This document shows positions 26,050 through 35,155 of a DNA stretch of 64,000 bases, piece by piece; position 1 is the stretch's first letter, and each line of letters begins with the position of its first letter. The notes beneath the pieces are model-generated. The model was not told the DNA's origin. It worked only from the letters and a program-made list of their open reading frames with translations, and did no database searches. Where the stretch lies: positions 75,856 to 139,855 of the forward strand of contig NZ_JAELVM010000001.1 in NCBI RefSeq assembly GCF_016745235.1, in the 5' to 3' direction. Source of the stretch: Chryseobacterium endalhagicum (lineage in GTDB: Bacteria; Bacteroidota; Bacteroidia; Flavobacteriales; Weeksellaceae). The translations under genes and the position numbers were made by a program.

Positions 26050-27054
26050 ATGTTTACACCCGCTGAACTTTTAGCTATCAATACGCTGCTTACGCCTGAA
26101 AATAAAATAGTTATCCTTACGCACTATAATCCGGATGGTGATGCTATAGGTTCCAGTCTGGGACTGAAACATTACCTGAAAGCAAAAGGAATTTCCGCAG
26201 AAGTAATTGTACCTAATGATTTTCCGAAATTTCTGAAATGGATGCCGGAATCTAAAAAAGTGATCATCGGAGAATACAAAAGAAAGTATGCATTTGATAT
26301 GATCAGTGGAGCTGATGTGATTTTCTGCCTTGATTTCAATTCTCCTTCAAGAATTGGGATTTTGGGCGACTGGCTGACGAAGTCGAGAGCTAAGAAAATC
26401 CTTATCGACCACCACCAGCAGCCTGAAGCATTCGATTTTGTTTATTCGGATACGGTAATTCCTGCCACCTCCCAGATGATTTATCATTTTATCGAAGCTT
26501 TGGAAGATGAGGCTCTGGTTAATCAGGATATTGCAGAATGTCTTTATACAGGAATTATGACGGATACAGGAGGTTTCCGTTTCCGTTCCACAAGTGCTAC
26601 AACCCACAGGATTATCGCAAATTTAATAGAAAAAGGAGCAGATCCGTCTGTGATTACCTCCAATACATGGGATACCAACACGGTTTCCCGCCTTCATCTT
26701 CTTGCCCTTGTTTTGGGGAGAATAGAAGTGGTGAATGACGGAAAGGTTGCCGTATTGTCCCTGACCAGAAACGAACTGAAGGAATATGGCTTCCAGAAAG
26801 GCGATACGGAAGGTTTCGTGAATTACGGGCTGAGCATCGCAGGGGTGAAAATGGCAGCTTTCTTTATGGAAGATCTGTATGATGATTTCATTAAAATATC
26901 TTTCAGAAGTAAGGATGATGTGGATGTGAACCAGTTTTCAAGAAAATACTTTAACGGAGGCGGACACATCAATGCAGCCGGCGGAAAATCCGATGAATCC
27001 CTGGCGGACACTATTGAAACGTTTAAGAAAAGATTGACGGAAGAGGAGATTTAA
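26050..27054 (+). CDS. DHH-family phosphoesterase, NrnA-like (nanoRNase/pAp phosphatase)
   Basis: Predicted Mn-dependent hydrolase of short oligoribonucleotides and possibly pAp or cyclic-dinucleotide products. Motif order fits DHH/DHHA1: THYNPDGDAIGSSLGL near residue 28, CLDFNSPSRIG, ILIDHHQQP (DHH), TGIMTDTGGFR, and the C-terminal DHHA1 motif FNGGGHINAAGG. 334 residues. It stands alone with its own -7 box. NrnA and related pAp phosphatases cannot be separated by motif alone. Confidence 0.9.
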   Translation: MFTPAELLAINTLLTPENKIVILTHYNPDGDAIGSSLGLKHYLKAKGISAEVIVPNDFPKFLKWMPESKKVIIGEYKRKYAFDMISGADVIFCLDFNSPSRIGILGDWLTKSRAKKILIDHHQQPEAFDFVYSDTVIPATSQMIYHFIEALEDEALVNQDIAECLYTGIMTDTGGFRFRSTSATTHRIIANLIEKGADPSVITSNTWDTNTVSRLHLLALVLGRIEVVNDGKVAVLSLTRNELKEYGFQKGDTEGFVNYGLSIAGVKMAAFFMEDLYDDFIKISFRSKDDVDVNQFSRKYFNGGGHINAAGGKSDESLADTIETFKKRLTEEEI

Positions 27055-27140
27055 GAAGGAGAAAAGGTAAAAAGGAAAGTCGTTTCTGAAATATTGGACG
27101 TGTTTATTTCAATATGAGATAACACTCTAACTCTCAAGCG

Positions 27141-27968
27141 TTAACTCTCTCTAGCTTTCAGACCTCCCAACCCCTTCACATACCCCTTGCTTTCAAGTTC
27201 TTCACAGGTGTAATCATATACTTCCTGAAACATGGTATCCAGGTTTTTCTTGCTGAAAAGACTGAACTTGGTCATTTTCGGAGGATCTAAAAAAATATCA
27301 CAGGATTTTACTTTGGAATAGACTGATTTGGCAATGGCCAGATGGAGAATCCTGTCGAATTCCTTCATTAAGCTCATTTTATTAAGCTCGTCGTAGCTTA
27401 TTGAATTCACGTGGGAAGCGATCAGGAAATCACATTTGTCGATAATCGGTTCTATGGGGAGATTGTCTAGGACGCCTCCATCTACATATATTTTTTCGCC
27501 TATCCGTACAGGAGGGAGAATGAACGGGACACTTGATGAAGCCAGCAGCGGGCTGAAAAGTTCTCCTTCAGAAAAGAAATCCACGATTCCATGAGTCATT
27601 TCCGTGGCGGTAACATAAACAGGGATTTTTAAGATCTTAAAATCATTTTCAGGAAAATGGTCGTTGAATAGTTTTAAGATAAAATTAGAGCTGAAAATTC
27701 CATTTTTGGAAAGCTTCAGGTAAGACCTCGAAAAAAAAGTGGTTGTTTTCACAATATCCATCATTTCATCCGGCGATTTTCCAAAAGAATAAAATGCTCC
27801 CACAATAGATCCTGCGCTGGTTCCGGAGATAATATGAGGTTTGAGATTATATTCTTCCAACGCTTTCAGAACAGCAATATGAGCTATTCCACGCATTCCT
27901 CCACCGGAAAGTGTAAGGCCGATAACCGGAGGTTTCTTTTTTTTGAACGAGAATAAACCCATTGACAT
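27141..27968 (-). CDS. Patatin-like phospholipase family protein
   Basis: Predicted Ser-Asp dyad lipid acyl hydrolase. Oxyanion loop LTLSGGGMRG near residue 18, nucleophile elbow GTSAGS (GxSxG) near 50, and the catalytic Asp in DGGVLDNLPI. 275 residues with no signal peptide, so cytoplasmic like the RssA/YchK group. A second ATG two codons in (27962) is equally plausible. Neighbouring genes do not specify a substrate. Confidence 0.9.
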   Translation of the reverse strand: MSMGLFSFKKKKPPVIGLTLSGGGMRGIAHIAVLKALEEYNLKPHIISGTSAGSIVGAFYSFGKSPDEMMDIVKTTTFFSRSYLKLSKNGIFSSNFILKLFNDHFPENDFKILKIPVYVTATEMTHGIVDFFSEGELFSPLLASSSVPFILPPVRIGEKIYVDGGVLDNLPIEPIIDKCDFLIASHVNSISYDELNKMSLMKEFDRILHLAIAKSVYSKVKSCDIFLDPPKMTKFSLFSKKNLDTMFQEVYDYTCEELESKGYVKGLGGLKARES

Positions 27969-28033
27969 AATTATTCCTCACTAAGATACAAGAAATTTTG
28001 ATATGCGATGGATAAAACCTGTCTTAAAGGTTT

Positions 28034-28816
28034 TTACAGGACTAATTTTTTAGGAAGGTTATGGAGAAGCTCTGTATTGATAATTTCCGCGCAGATCACA
28101 GGTTTTTCCCAGTGTCCGTTATGTCCGCAGTCCAGGATGTAGGATTTTACATTGGTCCTGTCCGGAAGATGTTTGATCATCAGGTCTGTTTTTACCGCAT
28201 TATCATGTTTTCCGGCAAGGACCAGAATTTTGGCTTCCAGATTCTCCATGATGTGTTTTTTATCTGTTCTTTCCACCATACCTTTTACGCAGGCAAGGGC
28301 TCCGAGATTATTGGTAGACAGGGCAGTTTCAAGGGCAATTTCAATTTTTCCTTCCAGAATATCTCTTTCATCAGGATTGAAAAGATTGGGAATGCCGGCT
28401 CTTACGTAGTGGGGGAATGCGTCTTTGATAATTCTGTAACTCTTAATACGCTGCTGTTTCTTTTCTTCATCATCAGGAAAATAGGTCGAGAAGAATAAAG
28501 TCAGGCTTTTAAGGGTCTGAGGGAATTTTTCCGCAAAGGCAAGCGAAGTATAGCCTCCCATGGAATGTCCCAGCAGATGTACTTTGTCCAGTTTCTCATG
28601 ATCCAGAACTTTTTTCACTTCATCGGCCATGAGTTCCATGGTGTGAACTTCGGCTAGAATTTCGGACTGTCCGTGGCCGGGAAGATCTATTTTCAACAGG
28701 GAAAAATGTTCAGAAAGGTGAGGTTCCATATCGCTCCATATCGAAAGGTTTTCCATAAAGCCGTGAAGCAGCACCAAAGTTTCTTTTCCGTTTCCTTTTC
28801 TTTCAAAATTCAGCAT
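28034..28816 (-). CDS. Alpha/beta hydrolase
   Basis: A 260-residue alpha/beta hydrolase-fold protein with no signal peptide. The oxyanion segment is LVLLHGFMEN, the nucleophile elbow LLGHSMGGY, the acid region ILVLAGKHDNAV and the catalytic His DCGHNGHWEKP. Esterase, lipase or dehalogenase roles are all possible. It shares its strand with the patatin gene across a 65-bp gap. Confidence 0.88.
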   Translation of the reverse strand: MLNFERKGNGKETLVLLHGFMENLSIWSDMEPHLSEHFSLLKIDLPGHGQSEILAEVHTMELMADEVKKVLDHEKLDKVHLLGHSMGGYTSLAFAEKFPQTLKSLTLFFSTYFPDDEEKKQQRIKSYRIIKDAFPHYVRAGIPNLFNPDERDILEGKIEIALETALSTNNLGALACVKGMVERTDKKHIMENLEAKILVLAGKHDNAVKTDLMIKHLPDRTNVKSYILDCGHNGHWEKPVICAEIINTELLHNLPKKLVL

Positions 28817-28906
28817 GATCTTATCTATTTACGGTTAAATATTCCAGGAGATCTGAAATAGGTTCTATCCTCAAATTTAAATAAAAAAAAATAGGCTTTA
28901 TCTAAA

Positions 28907-29017
28907 ATGAGATGGCTTTTTGTGGTTGTTATCCAAATAGTAGTAATCCTATTAAGCGTAATTTCAACCACTAGCTTCATCAATGGCGGAGCCATCTTCT
29001 TTGCTATCCTCAGATAA
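28907..29017 (+). CDS. Possible small hydrophobic peptide (36 aa)
   Basis: In the 28817-29265 gap an ATG opens a 36-codon frame ending TAA. The product is strongly hydrophobic (MRWLFVVVIQIVVILLSVIS, then FINGGAIFFAILR), enough for one or two membrane segments. There is no RBS and no good -7 box, so it could be chance or a remnant of a longer membrane gene. The rest of the gap shows only AT-rich sequence with scattered GCAAAG motifs and a terminator at its right end. Confidence 0.25.
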   Translation: MRWLFVVVIQIVVILLSVISTTSFINGGAIFFAILR

Positions 29018-29230
29018 AACGGTTTGGCAGATAACTTTTGCGTATAATAATTCTATATTTTTGATCTGCGAGTAGGTTTGTAATGGATTGATAGAAATAT
29101 AAATGAAGGATTTAACGCAAAGTTCGATTCTGAGACTGCATATTTTAAGTAAAGCAAAGAATTCTGACTTCGTCAGTGATTAAGCGTAAATAAGACATCC
29201 GCATGTAAAATTCTAATATAAAAATATACA

Positions 29231-29258
29231 AAAAAAGACTGCCCTTTGAGACAGTCCT
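29231..29258 (-). terminator. Terminator of the lone exbD
   Basis: Minus strand stem AGGACTG / CAGTCTT (one G-U pair), 9-base loop, then TTTTT. It lies directly after the stop codon at 29266. Confidence 0.75.
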
Positions 29259-29265
29259 TGTAATA

Positions 29266-29784
29266 TTATTGGGTTAATTCTGTGTAAACTTTCTTTTCCC
29301 ACGGCTTTATATCGGTAATACCGTACCTTTCTTTTTTGGAAATGGCGATATTATCCAGGATGTCTACAAAATTTTTATAATTGGCTTCATCCGTAGGTTT
29401 TACAATGACAGTGAAATTTTCCGGGATCGGAGCATTTTTATAGGCTTCAGAAATGATTTTTGAGATTTTTACTCCACTGAAATCTGTTTCTTTAAGGTTC
29501 CCGGCATTGAGATCTTTCTCATTGCTCTGGTGATAAAATACCCTGTTGTCTTTTCCTAAAATAAACGTAACCTGGTTTTTTTGGTCCATAACAACGGGGC
29601 CACTTGGAGGAGTTCCTTTTGCGGGAAGTCCCAGATCCATTACGTTGGGTTTGGTAAAATTGGTAGTGAACATAAAGAAGGTGATCAGCAGGAATCCCAG
29701 ATCTACCATCGGGGTCATGTCTACTCTGATTAGTTTTTTCTTTTGTTTGCCTCCTTGCTTTTCTTGTGCAATTACTTCAGCCAT
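29266..29784 (-). CDS. ExbD/TolR biopolymer transport protein (solitary paralogue)
   Basis: Single-span proton-channel subunit that works with an ExbB/TolQ pore. RVDMTPMVDLGFLLITFFMF carries the membrane segment with its conserved Asp, followed by NVMDLGLPAK and a periplasmic domain ending DIKPWEKKVYTELTQ. It is closely similar along its length to the ExbD at 48309-48881 (shared VDMTPMVDLGFLLITFFMFT, KPNVMDLGLPAK, YKNFVDIL), so it is a duplicate. No exbB or tonB is adjacent, which is unusual; it may use the pore encoded at 46759-47622. Confidence 0.9.
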   Translation of the reverse strand: MAEVIAQEKQGGKQKKKLIRVDMTPMVDLGFLLITFFMFTTNFTKPNVMDLGLPAKGTPPSGPVVMDQKNQVTFILGKDNRVFYHQSNEKDLNAGNLKETDFSGVKISKIISEAYKNAPIPENFTVIVKPTDEANYKNFVDILDNIAISKKERYGITDIKPWEKKVYTELTQ

Positions 29785-29980
29785 AATTCAAAATTTTTAA
29801 ATGTTAAACGGTATTTGATAAAATGTAAAAACCCGATCGTAGTTTGGTTGAATCCATACAAAGTTTATACCTAAATTTCTTAAATAATACAAAAAAGCAT
29901 AAATCAATTATAATTTAACATTTAAATAATTTGTTGCGTCTTAATTTCATAATGTTTTATGAAAGTTTAAGTGTTTTATT

Positions 29981-31531
29981 TTATTTCTTTATAATGAGTT
30001 TGTCCGATACAATAATTTCTCCTTTGTACTGAACCTGAATGAGATACATTCCATTGGGGATTTGGGTAATAGAGATGCTGATCTTTTCCTCATTGTATTT
30101 TTGGCTGAATACTTTTCTTCCGGACACATCAGTAATATTTACAACCGTTTCTGCGGGAAGATGATCCAGATAAAGAATATCTTTTGCCGGATTGGGATAC
30201 ATAACGGGCTTATTAATAAGGTGGTTTTCTGCTGTGTTTAATTGAGCGGAGCTTAATTTTACGATCCATGCATCATTGTTTCCGTGGTAACCTGTAATGT
30301 TTCCGTCTGCAGAAAAAATCATACCTGCGATTATATATCCTCCATCAGCGGTCTGCTGAATGGAATAGGCTTCATCAAAATCACTTCCACCCAATGGTTT
30401 CTGCCATTGTATGTTTCCTGTGTCATCTAATTTTAAGATCCAGCAATCGAAACTTCCATGATTTCCTGTAATATGACCGTCTAAAGAACCAGTTGCCCCG
30501 GCGACAATATATCCTCCGTCAGAAGTTTGTTGGGTAGAATAGGGGTGATCTTCACCGCTGCCCCCAAAATATCTTTGCCATACTGTATTTCCATTAGAAT
30601 CTAATTTTGCCACACAATAATTAGATGTTCCAAACATTAGCGGTATTTCAGAGTTTGTAGAATTAGACATGCCGGCAACAATATATCCTCCATCTGATGT
30701 TTGTTGGATAGACTGTGCAGTATCAGCAAGATTACCCATCAATGATTTATCCCATTGTATCGTTCCTGAGGCATCTAATTTTACGATCCAAAAATCTCCG
30801 CTTCCATAAGTTATACTGATGTCTCCATTAGTAGAAGTACCTGTACCTGCCATAATATATCCTCCGTCAGAAGTCTGTTGGATTGAATTTGCTCCTTCAT
30901 AAGAAGTTCCGCCCAGTGACTTCTGCCATTGCATCGTTCCCAAGGCGTCTAATTTTACAATCCAGTAATCGGAAATTCCATGATTTCCTATGACATCTCC
31001 GTTGGTAGAATAAGATTCACCGGCAATGATATAGCCGCCGTCGGTAGTTTGCCGGACACAATTGGCGTTGTCATTAGCACTTCCACCCAATGATTTTTGC
31101 CATTGCAGAGTTCCTGAAGCATCTAATTTTACGATCCAGTAATCAGAATTTCCATGATTTCCTGTCACATCTCCGTCGTTAGAATTAGATTCTCCCGCAA
31201 TAATATATCCTCCGTCAGAGGTTTGCTGGATAAAATTGGCGTTGTCATTAGAACTTCCACCCAATGATTTTTGCCATTGTATCGTTCCTGAGGCATCAAG
31301 TTTTACAATCCAGTAATCAGTACCTCCATGATTTCCCGTCACATCTCCGTCGGTAGAATTAGATAATCCGGCAACAATATAACCCCCATCTGAGGTTTGC
31401 TGGACAGATTTTGCATGCTCTCCCTGGCTTCCACCCAGTGATTTCTGCCATTGTATAGCAGGGGAGGTCTGTGCCGGCAGAAAGGAATAAATGATAAGAG
31501 AAAATAAAAAAGTAAATTTAAAATATTTCAT
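29981..31531 (-). CDS. T9SS-secreted repeat protein (type A sorting domain)
   Basis: A 516-residue surface or secreted protein. The signal peptide is MKYFKFTFLFSLIIYSFLPAQ. Seven repeats of about 55-60 residues each begin WQKSLGG or a variant, followed by SIQQTSDGGYI.AG and later DYWIVKLDASG, suggesting a beta-propeller. The C-terminal ~75 residues form the T9SS type A signal: MYPNPAKDILYLD, VNITDVSGRKVF, NGMYLIQV and a terminal KLIIKK. The ligand is unknown. The DNA repeats are near-identical in places, so repeat number may vary between strains. Confidence 0.88.
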   Translation of the reverse strand: MKYFKFTFLFSLIIYSFLPAQTSPAIQWQKSLGGSQGEHAKSVQQTSDGGYIVAGLSNSTDGDVTGNHGGTDYWIVKLDASGTIQWQKSLGGSSNDNANFIQQTSDGGYIIAGESNSNDGDVTGNHGNSDYWIVKLDASGTLQWQKSLGGSANDNANCVRQTTDGGYIIAGESYSTNGDVIGNHGISDYWIVKLDALGTMQWQKSLGGTSYEGANSIQQTSDGGYIMAGTGTSTNGDISITYGSGDFWIVKLDASGTIQWDKSLMGNLADTAQSIQQTSDGGYIVAGMSNSTNSEIPLMFGTSNYCVAKLDSNGNTVWQRYFGGSGEDHPYSTQQTSDGGYIVAGATGSLDGHITGNHGSFDCWILKLDDTGNIQWQKPLGGSDFDEAYSIQQTADGGYIIAGMIFSADGNITGYHGNNDAWIVKLSSAQLNTAENHLINKPVMYPNPAKDILYLDHLPAETVVNITDVSGRKVFSQKYNEEKISISITQIPNGMYLIQVQYKGEIIVSDKLIIKK

Positions 31532-31627
31532 ATGTAATTGTAATTGAGTGACTCAGGGTGTAATTTAACAAAAAAAATAAATTATTCTCAAATCAATTAG
31601 TAAGTGTTGATATTCTTCTAATAAGTG

Positions 31628-31667
31628 TACAAAAAAGCCTTACCAAAATAAATTGATAAGGCTTTAT
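31628..31667 (-). terminator. Terminator of dsbD
   Basis: Stem AAAGCCTTA / TAAGGCTTT (31634-31642 and 31657-31665) followed on the minus strand by T residues, 19 bases after the stop. Confidence 0.8.
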
Positions 31668-31683
31668 AATATTTAGATTAATC

Positions 31684-33750
31684 TTACTTTGCTGTTTTAT
31701 AATAATTAACTCCGCACTCTAAGAATTTTTTAAAATCTTCTTTCGGCATATATCCGGATACCGGTGTGTTGATCACTTTTCCGTCCGGTGTGATCAGAAC
31801 GTAATGCGGCTGGGAATTGTTGTTGAAATTCACCTGCTGGAATAAGCTCCATCGGTCGCCAATTGTTTTTACTTTCTTCACCTGTCCGTCTCCAAGATCA
31901 ATTTTTGTTTTCTGATCTTCAGGAAGTTCTTCCTTATCATCTACATACAAAGATGCCAGGACTACATCATTCTGAAGGATCGGAAGGATATCCGGCTCGC
32001 TCCATACGAATTCTTCCATTTTCCGGCAGTTTTCACAACCGTATCCGGTGAAGTCGATCAGGATCGGTTTATCTTCCTTTTTAGCCAGTTCAATCGCTTT
32101 AAAGAAATCATGTTCGGGATGCATGCCCAGAATTCCGTCTTTTTCATCGTGGAAATAACTTACATTCAGTGGAGGCAGAATTCCGCTTAGTAACTGAAGT
32201 TTCGGACGCTCAGCAGGAATTAATCCCTGAATCAGGTAGATCACGAAACCTATTCCTAAAACCCCCAATATCTTTCTCGTCAAAGAGATTTTCGGTTTTT
32301 TATCATCGTGCGGAAATCTTATGATTCCGAATAAATATAAAGCCAGCCCTAAAGCGATAATGATCCAAATGGCAATGAAGAGTTCTCTTTTCAACAGGAA
32401 TGTTTTGGATACCAGATCTGCTTTTGACAGGAATTTCAAAGCCAAAGCCAATTCTACGAAACCAAGAACCACTTTCACAGTATTCATCCAGCCTCCGGAT
32501 TTCGGAAGACTCTTCAATGCCTGGGGGAATAGAGCCAGCAGTCCGAAAACTATAGCCCACGCCAATCCGAATCCAGCGAGTGCAAAAGTAAGCAGCATCG
32601 GAACATTGGAAGATCCCGTTACCGCACTTCCTAATAAACCTCCCAGAATTGGTCCGGTACATGAGAAAGAAACAATAACCAGCGTTAATGCCATAAAGAA
32701 AATACCGATAAGTCCGCCGGCCTCTTCTGCTTTTGAAGATTTATTGGCAATAGAGCTTGGTAATGTAATATCGTAGTATCCGAAGAAACTTCCTGCAAAG
32801 AAGATGAATATGATAAAGAAGGCTATATTCAGCCATACACTGGTAGAAATTTCATTGAAAATATTTCCGGCAATTCCATCAATAAGGTGGAACGGAAGAC
32901 TTAACAGAACAAAGATCAGAAGGATGAAAAATCCGTAGATCAAAGCATCTCTTTTGCCTTTTGCTTTATTTTTGTTTCCTTTTGTAAAGAAAGAAACCGT
33001 TAACGGAATCATTGGAAACACGCAAGGAGTAAGCAGAGCGATTAAACCTCCGGCAAATCCTAAAAATAAATACGTCCAGTAGTTTTCGCTAATCTTTGTG
33101 GATGCCGTTCCGCAGTCGGTCAAAGGTTTCTGGAAATCAATCGTTGCTATTTTCAGCTGTTTCGGGTCCAGTTTTGAAGTTTCCGTTACAGCAGTTTCCC
33201 CTGTTACAGGCGCTGCAACTACAGTTTCTACCGCTTTTACAGAATCTTTTGCAGCATCGGTTTTTTCCTCCGCAGTTTCTTCAGCAGCTCCTTTCGGCGT
33301 TACTTTTTGATTGAATTCTAAAGTATTGGGAGCCAGACAAACCCTGTCGTCACAAGTCTGATACGTGATTTCTGAAACCACGTCTCCCGGTTTTGCGGGA
33401 TCTTTTAATTTGAATTTCTGTTTAAAGCCCGCTGCGTTGGAATAATACACAATGGTTCCGCCAAAAGCCTCCGAGAATTCTTCATGCTTCTTACCAACCT
33501 CAGTGAATTTTCCGATCAGCTCAATATTTTTCCCTGAAACCTTGTATTCAGTAGGAATTCCTGTGTCTTCAGGAAGGTCTTTGGAATAAATATGCCAGCC
33601 GCTTTCCATGGTAGCGTTTAAGACAGCTTCGTATTGATTGTTCCCCAAATCGTTGATGGTGAACTTAAATTTTACAGGATTCTTGATCTGTGCATTAATT
33701 CCTGCCGCTAAAAAGAGCAGCACTACTAAAAACCAGTTTCTAAATTTCAT
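31684..33750 (-). CDS. dsbD: Thiol:disulfide interchange protein DsbD-like
   Basis: Moves reducing power from cytoplasmic thioredoxin to the periplasm. Order: signal peptide (MKFRNWFLVVLLFLAAGINA), N-terminal periplasmic domain with YQTCDDRVCLAP, an Ala/Glu/Val linker, a membrane core of about eight helices with LLTPCVFPMIPLTVS and FSCTGPILGG (the Cys pair), and a C-terminal thioredoxin domain with the CxxC GYGCENCRKM. About 688 residues. ATG at 33748-33750 is chosen because it places the signal peptide at the N-terminus; ATG 33762 is an alternative. The 5' end overlaps the tilS stop by 11 bases, giving a tilS-dsbD unit. Confidence 0.9.
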   Translation of the reverse strand: MKFRNWFLVVLLFLAAGINAQIKNPVKFKFTINDLGNNQYEAVLNATMESGWHIYSKDLPEDTGIPTEYKVSGKNIELIGKFTEVGKKHEEFSEAFGGTIVYYSNAAGFKQKFKLKDPAKPGDVVSEITYQTCDDRVCLAPNTLEFNQKVTPKGAAEETAEEKTDAAKDSVKAVETVVAAPVTGETAVTETSKLDPKQLKIATIDFQKPLTDCGTASTKISENYWTYLFLGFAGGLIALLTPCVFPMIPLTVSFFTKGNKNKAKGKRDALIYGFFILLIFVLLSLPFHLIDGIAGNIFNEISTSVWLNIAFFIIFIFFAGSFFGYYDITLPSSIANKSSKAEEAGGLIGIFFMALTLVIVSFSCTGPILGGLLGSAVTGSSNVPMLLTFALAGFGLAWAIVFGLLALFPQALKSLPKSGGWMNTVKVVLGFVELALALKFLSKADLVSKTFLLKRELFIAIWIIIALGLALYLFGIIRFPHDDKKPKISLTRKILGVLGIGFVIYLIQGLIPAERPKLQLLSGILPPLNVSYFHDEKDGILGMHPEHDFFKAIELAKKEDKPILIDFTGYGCENCRKMEEFVWSEPDILPILQNDVVLASLYVDDKEELPEDQKTKIDLGDGQVKKVKTIGDRWSLFQQVNFNNNSQPHYVLITPDGKVINTPVSGYMPKEDFKKFLECGVNYYKTAK

Positions 33751-35065
33751 TGTTCTTTTCATTAAAAATTTTGAGAATACTTTTCGTTTTCTCATCCTTT
33801 GTATATCGTCTGTCCTGCCTTAACGGAACTACTCCAAGTATGGAATTGCTGCCATCACACAGGATCCAGATTTTTTGCCTCGCTAAAATAGATAATTTTT
33901 CGTCCCTAAAAAACTTAGAAACTTTCTTTTTGCCTGAAAAACCTGCGGGATAAAACTCATCACCATCCTGCTGTTTTCTCAAACGCAGTGGAAACTGAAG
34001 TTTTGCCGGATCGAAATGCCATTCAAAGCTGTTATTGATTCCCTCAATATTTTCAATCACGTTTTCAAGGCTGATATTGACTTCATCGTTGGAAAACTCA
34101 AAATTTTCTGTCAGAACAATATCTTCTTCAATGTCTTTCCGATCATTTTTTTTGGATAAAAGTAATTCATTTCTGCTGATAATCAGTAGGTAATCATTAG
34201 AAATGAATTGGCTGCCACTTTGTGCTGAGAAGATTTTTTTAATCTCTTCTTCGTTTTTAAAGCCGTATTTTTTTAGGATTTCGAATTTTACAAAATCACT
34301 TTCTTTGTTTAGCTTTTCTTTTGATATAATTTTTTCTCCTAAGTTAAACGTCGAAATGCTGTTTTCTATCGATTCAATCTGCTTTTGGACAAAATCTTTT
34401 GTCTGATTTAAGTAATCTGAACTTTTTTTAAAGTTTTCCAGAAAATGGTCATTCGTTTCTAAAAGCCTGGGAACGATTTCGTTTCTGATTTTATTCCTTA
34501 AATAATCATTCTTTTTATTGGACAAATCTTCCCGGAAATCAATCTTGTGTTTCTCCGCATACTGATAAATTTCTTCTTTTGAAAAATGCAAAAGCGGACG
34601 GAGAATCTGATTACTTGCTGCCGGAATGCCGCTAAGCCCGTTGATTCCTGAAGCTTTGGAAAGATTGATGATGAATGTTTCCAGCTGATCATTCAGATGA
34701 TGGGCGGTAACGAGAAATTCCAGCTTTTCCCGCTCCCTGATTTCCTTAAAAAAACGATAGCGGAGTTCCCTGGCCCAGAGCTGGATAGAATTTTCCGGCT
34801 TTTTATCCTTTTCCGAAACCTCATACAGATGAAACGGGATATGATTTTTCTCACAAAAGTCCTGAACCGTTTTCTGATCAAGATCCGCATCTTCTCCCCT
34901 GAGTTTATAATTGATATGGGCCACCTGATACACAATTCCCAAACCCTGAAACAGAGAGGCTAAAACCATAGAATCCGCACCTCCGCTTACCGCCAGAAGA
35001 TAGGTGTGGTTTTCCGGGTTCCGGACAAGGTTTTCAAGCTGGTTTTTAAAACTAATATTTTCCAA
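33740..35065 (-). CDS. tilS: tRNA(Ile)-lysidine synthetase
   Basis: ATP-dependent lysidine formation at C34 of tRNA-Ile(CAU). The PP-loop is LLAVSGGADSMVLAS near residue 25, followed by AHINYKLRGEDAD and TAHHLNDQLETFIINLSKASG. The C-terminal lysidine-TilS domain has LRLRKQQDGDEFYPAGFSG and KKVSKFFRDEKL. 441 residues is normal. It is transcribed divergently from the OmpA gene, with a TATCTTTG -7 box. Confidence 0.94.
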   Translation of the reverse strand: MENISFKNQLENLVRNPENHTYLLAVSGGADSMVLASLFQGLGIVYQVAHINYKLRGEDADLDQKTVQDFCEKNHIPFHLYEVSEKDKKPENSIQLWARELRYRFFKEIREREKLEFLVTAHHLNDQLETFIINLSKASGINGLSGIPAASNQILRPLLHFSKEEIYQYAEKHKIDFREDLSNKKNDYLRNKIRNEIVPRLLETNDHFLENFKKSSDYLNQTKDFVQKQIESIENSISTFNLGEKIISKEKLNKESDFVKFEILKKYGFKNEEEIKKIFSAQSGSQFISNDYLLIISRNELLLSKKNDRKDIEEDIVLTENFEFSNDEVNISLENVIENIEGINNSFEWHFDPAKLQFPLRLRKQQDGDEFYPAGFSGKKKVSKFFRDEKLSILARQKIWILCDGSNSILGVVPLRQDRRYTKDEKTKSILKIFNEKNNEI

Positions 35066-35091
35066 GAGACAGGTTGGGAATTTCTTTCCTG

Positions 35092-35133
35092 CAAAGATAA
35101 TCCATATAATTCAATTGAATTTTCCTAACTTTG
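35092..35133. promoter_or_regulatory. Divergent -7 boxes for tilS and the OmpA lipoprotein
   Basis: TATCTTTG (35092-35099, minus) precedes tilS and TAACTTTG (35126-35133, plus) precedes the OmpA gene. Both match TAnnTTTG; -33 elements are weak. Confidence 0.5.
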
Positions 35134-35155
35134 ATTCGTCTAAAAATGATTATTT

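Noticed and set aside
33740..33795. Frameshift joining tilS and dsbD
   Set aside because: The overlap is explained by choosing the dsbD start at the signal peptide (33750); both proteins are full length.
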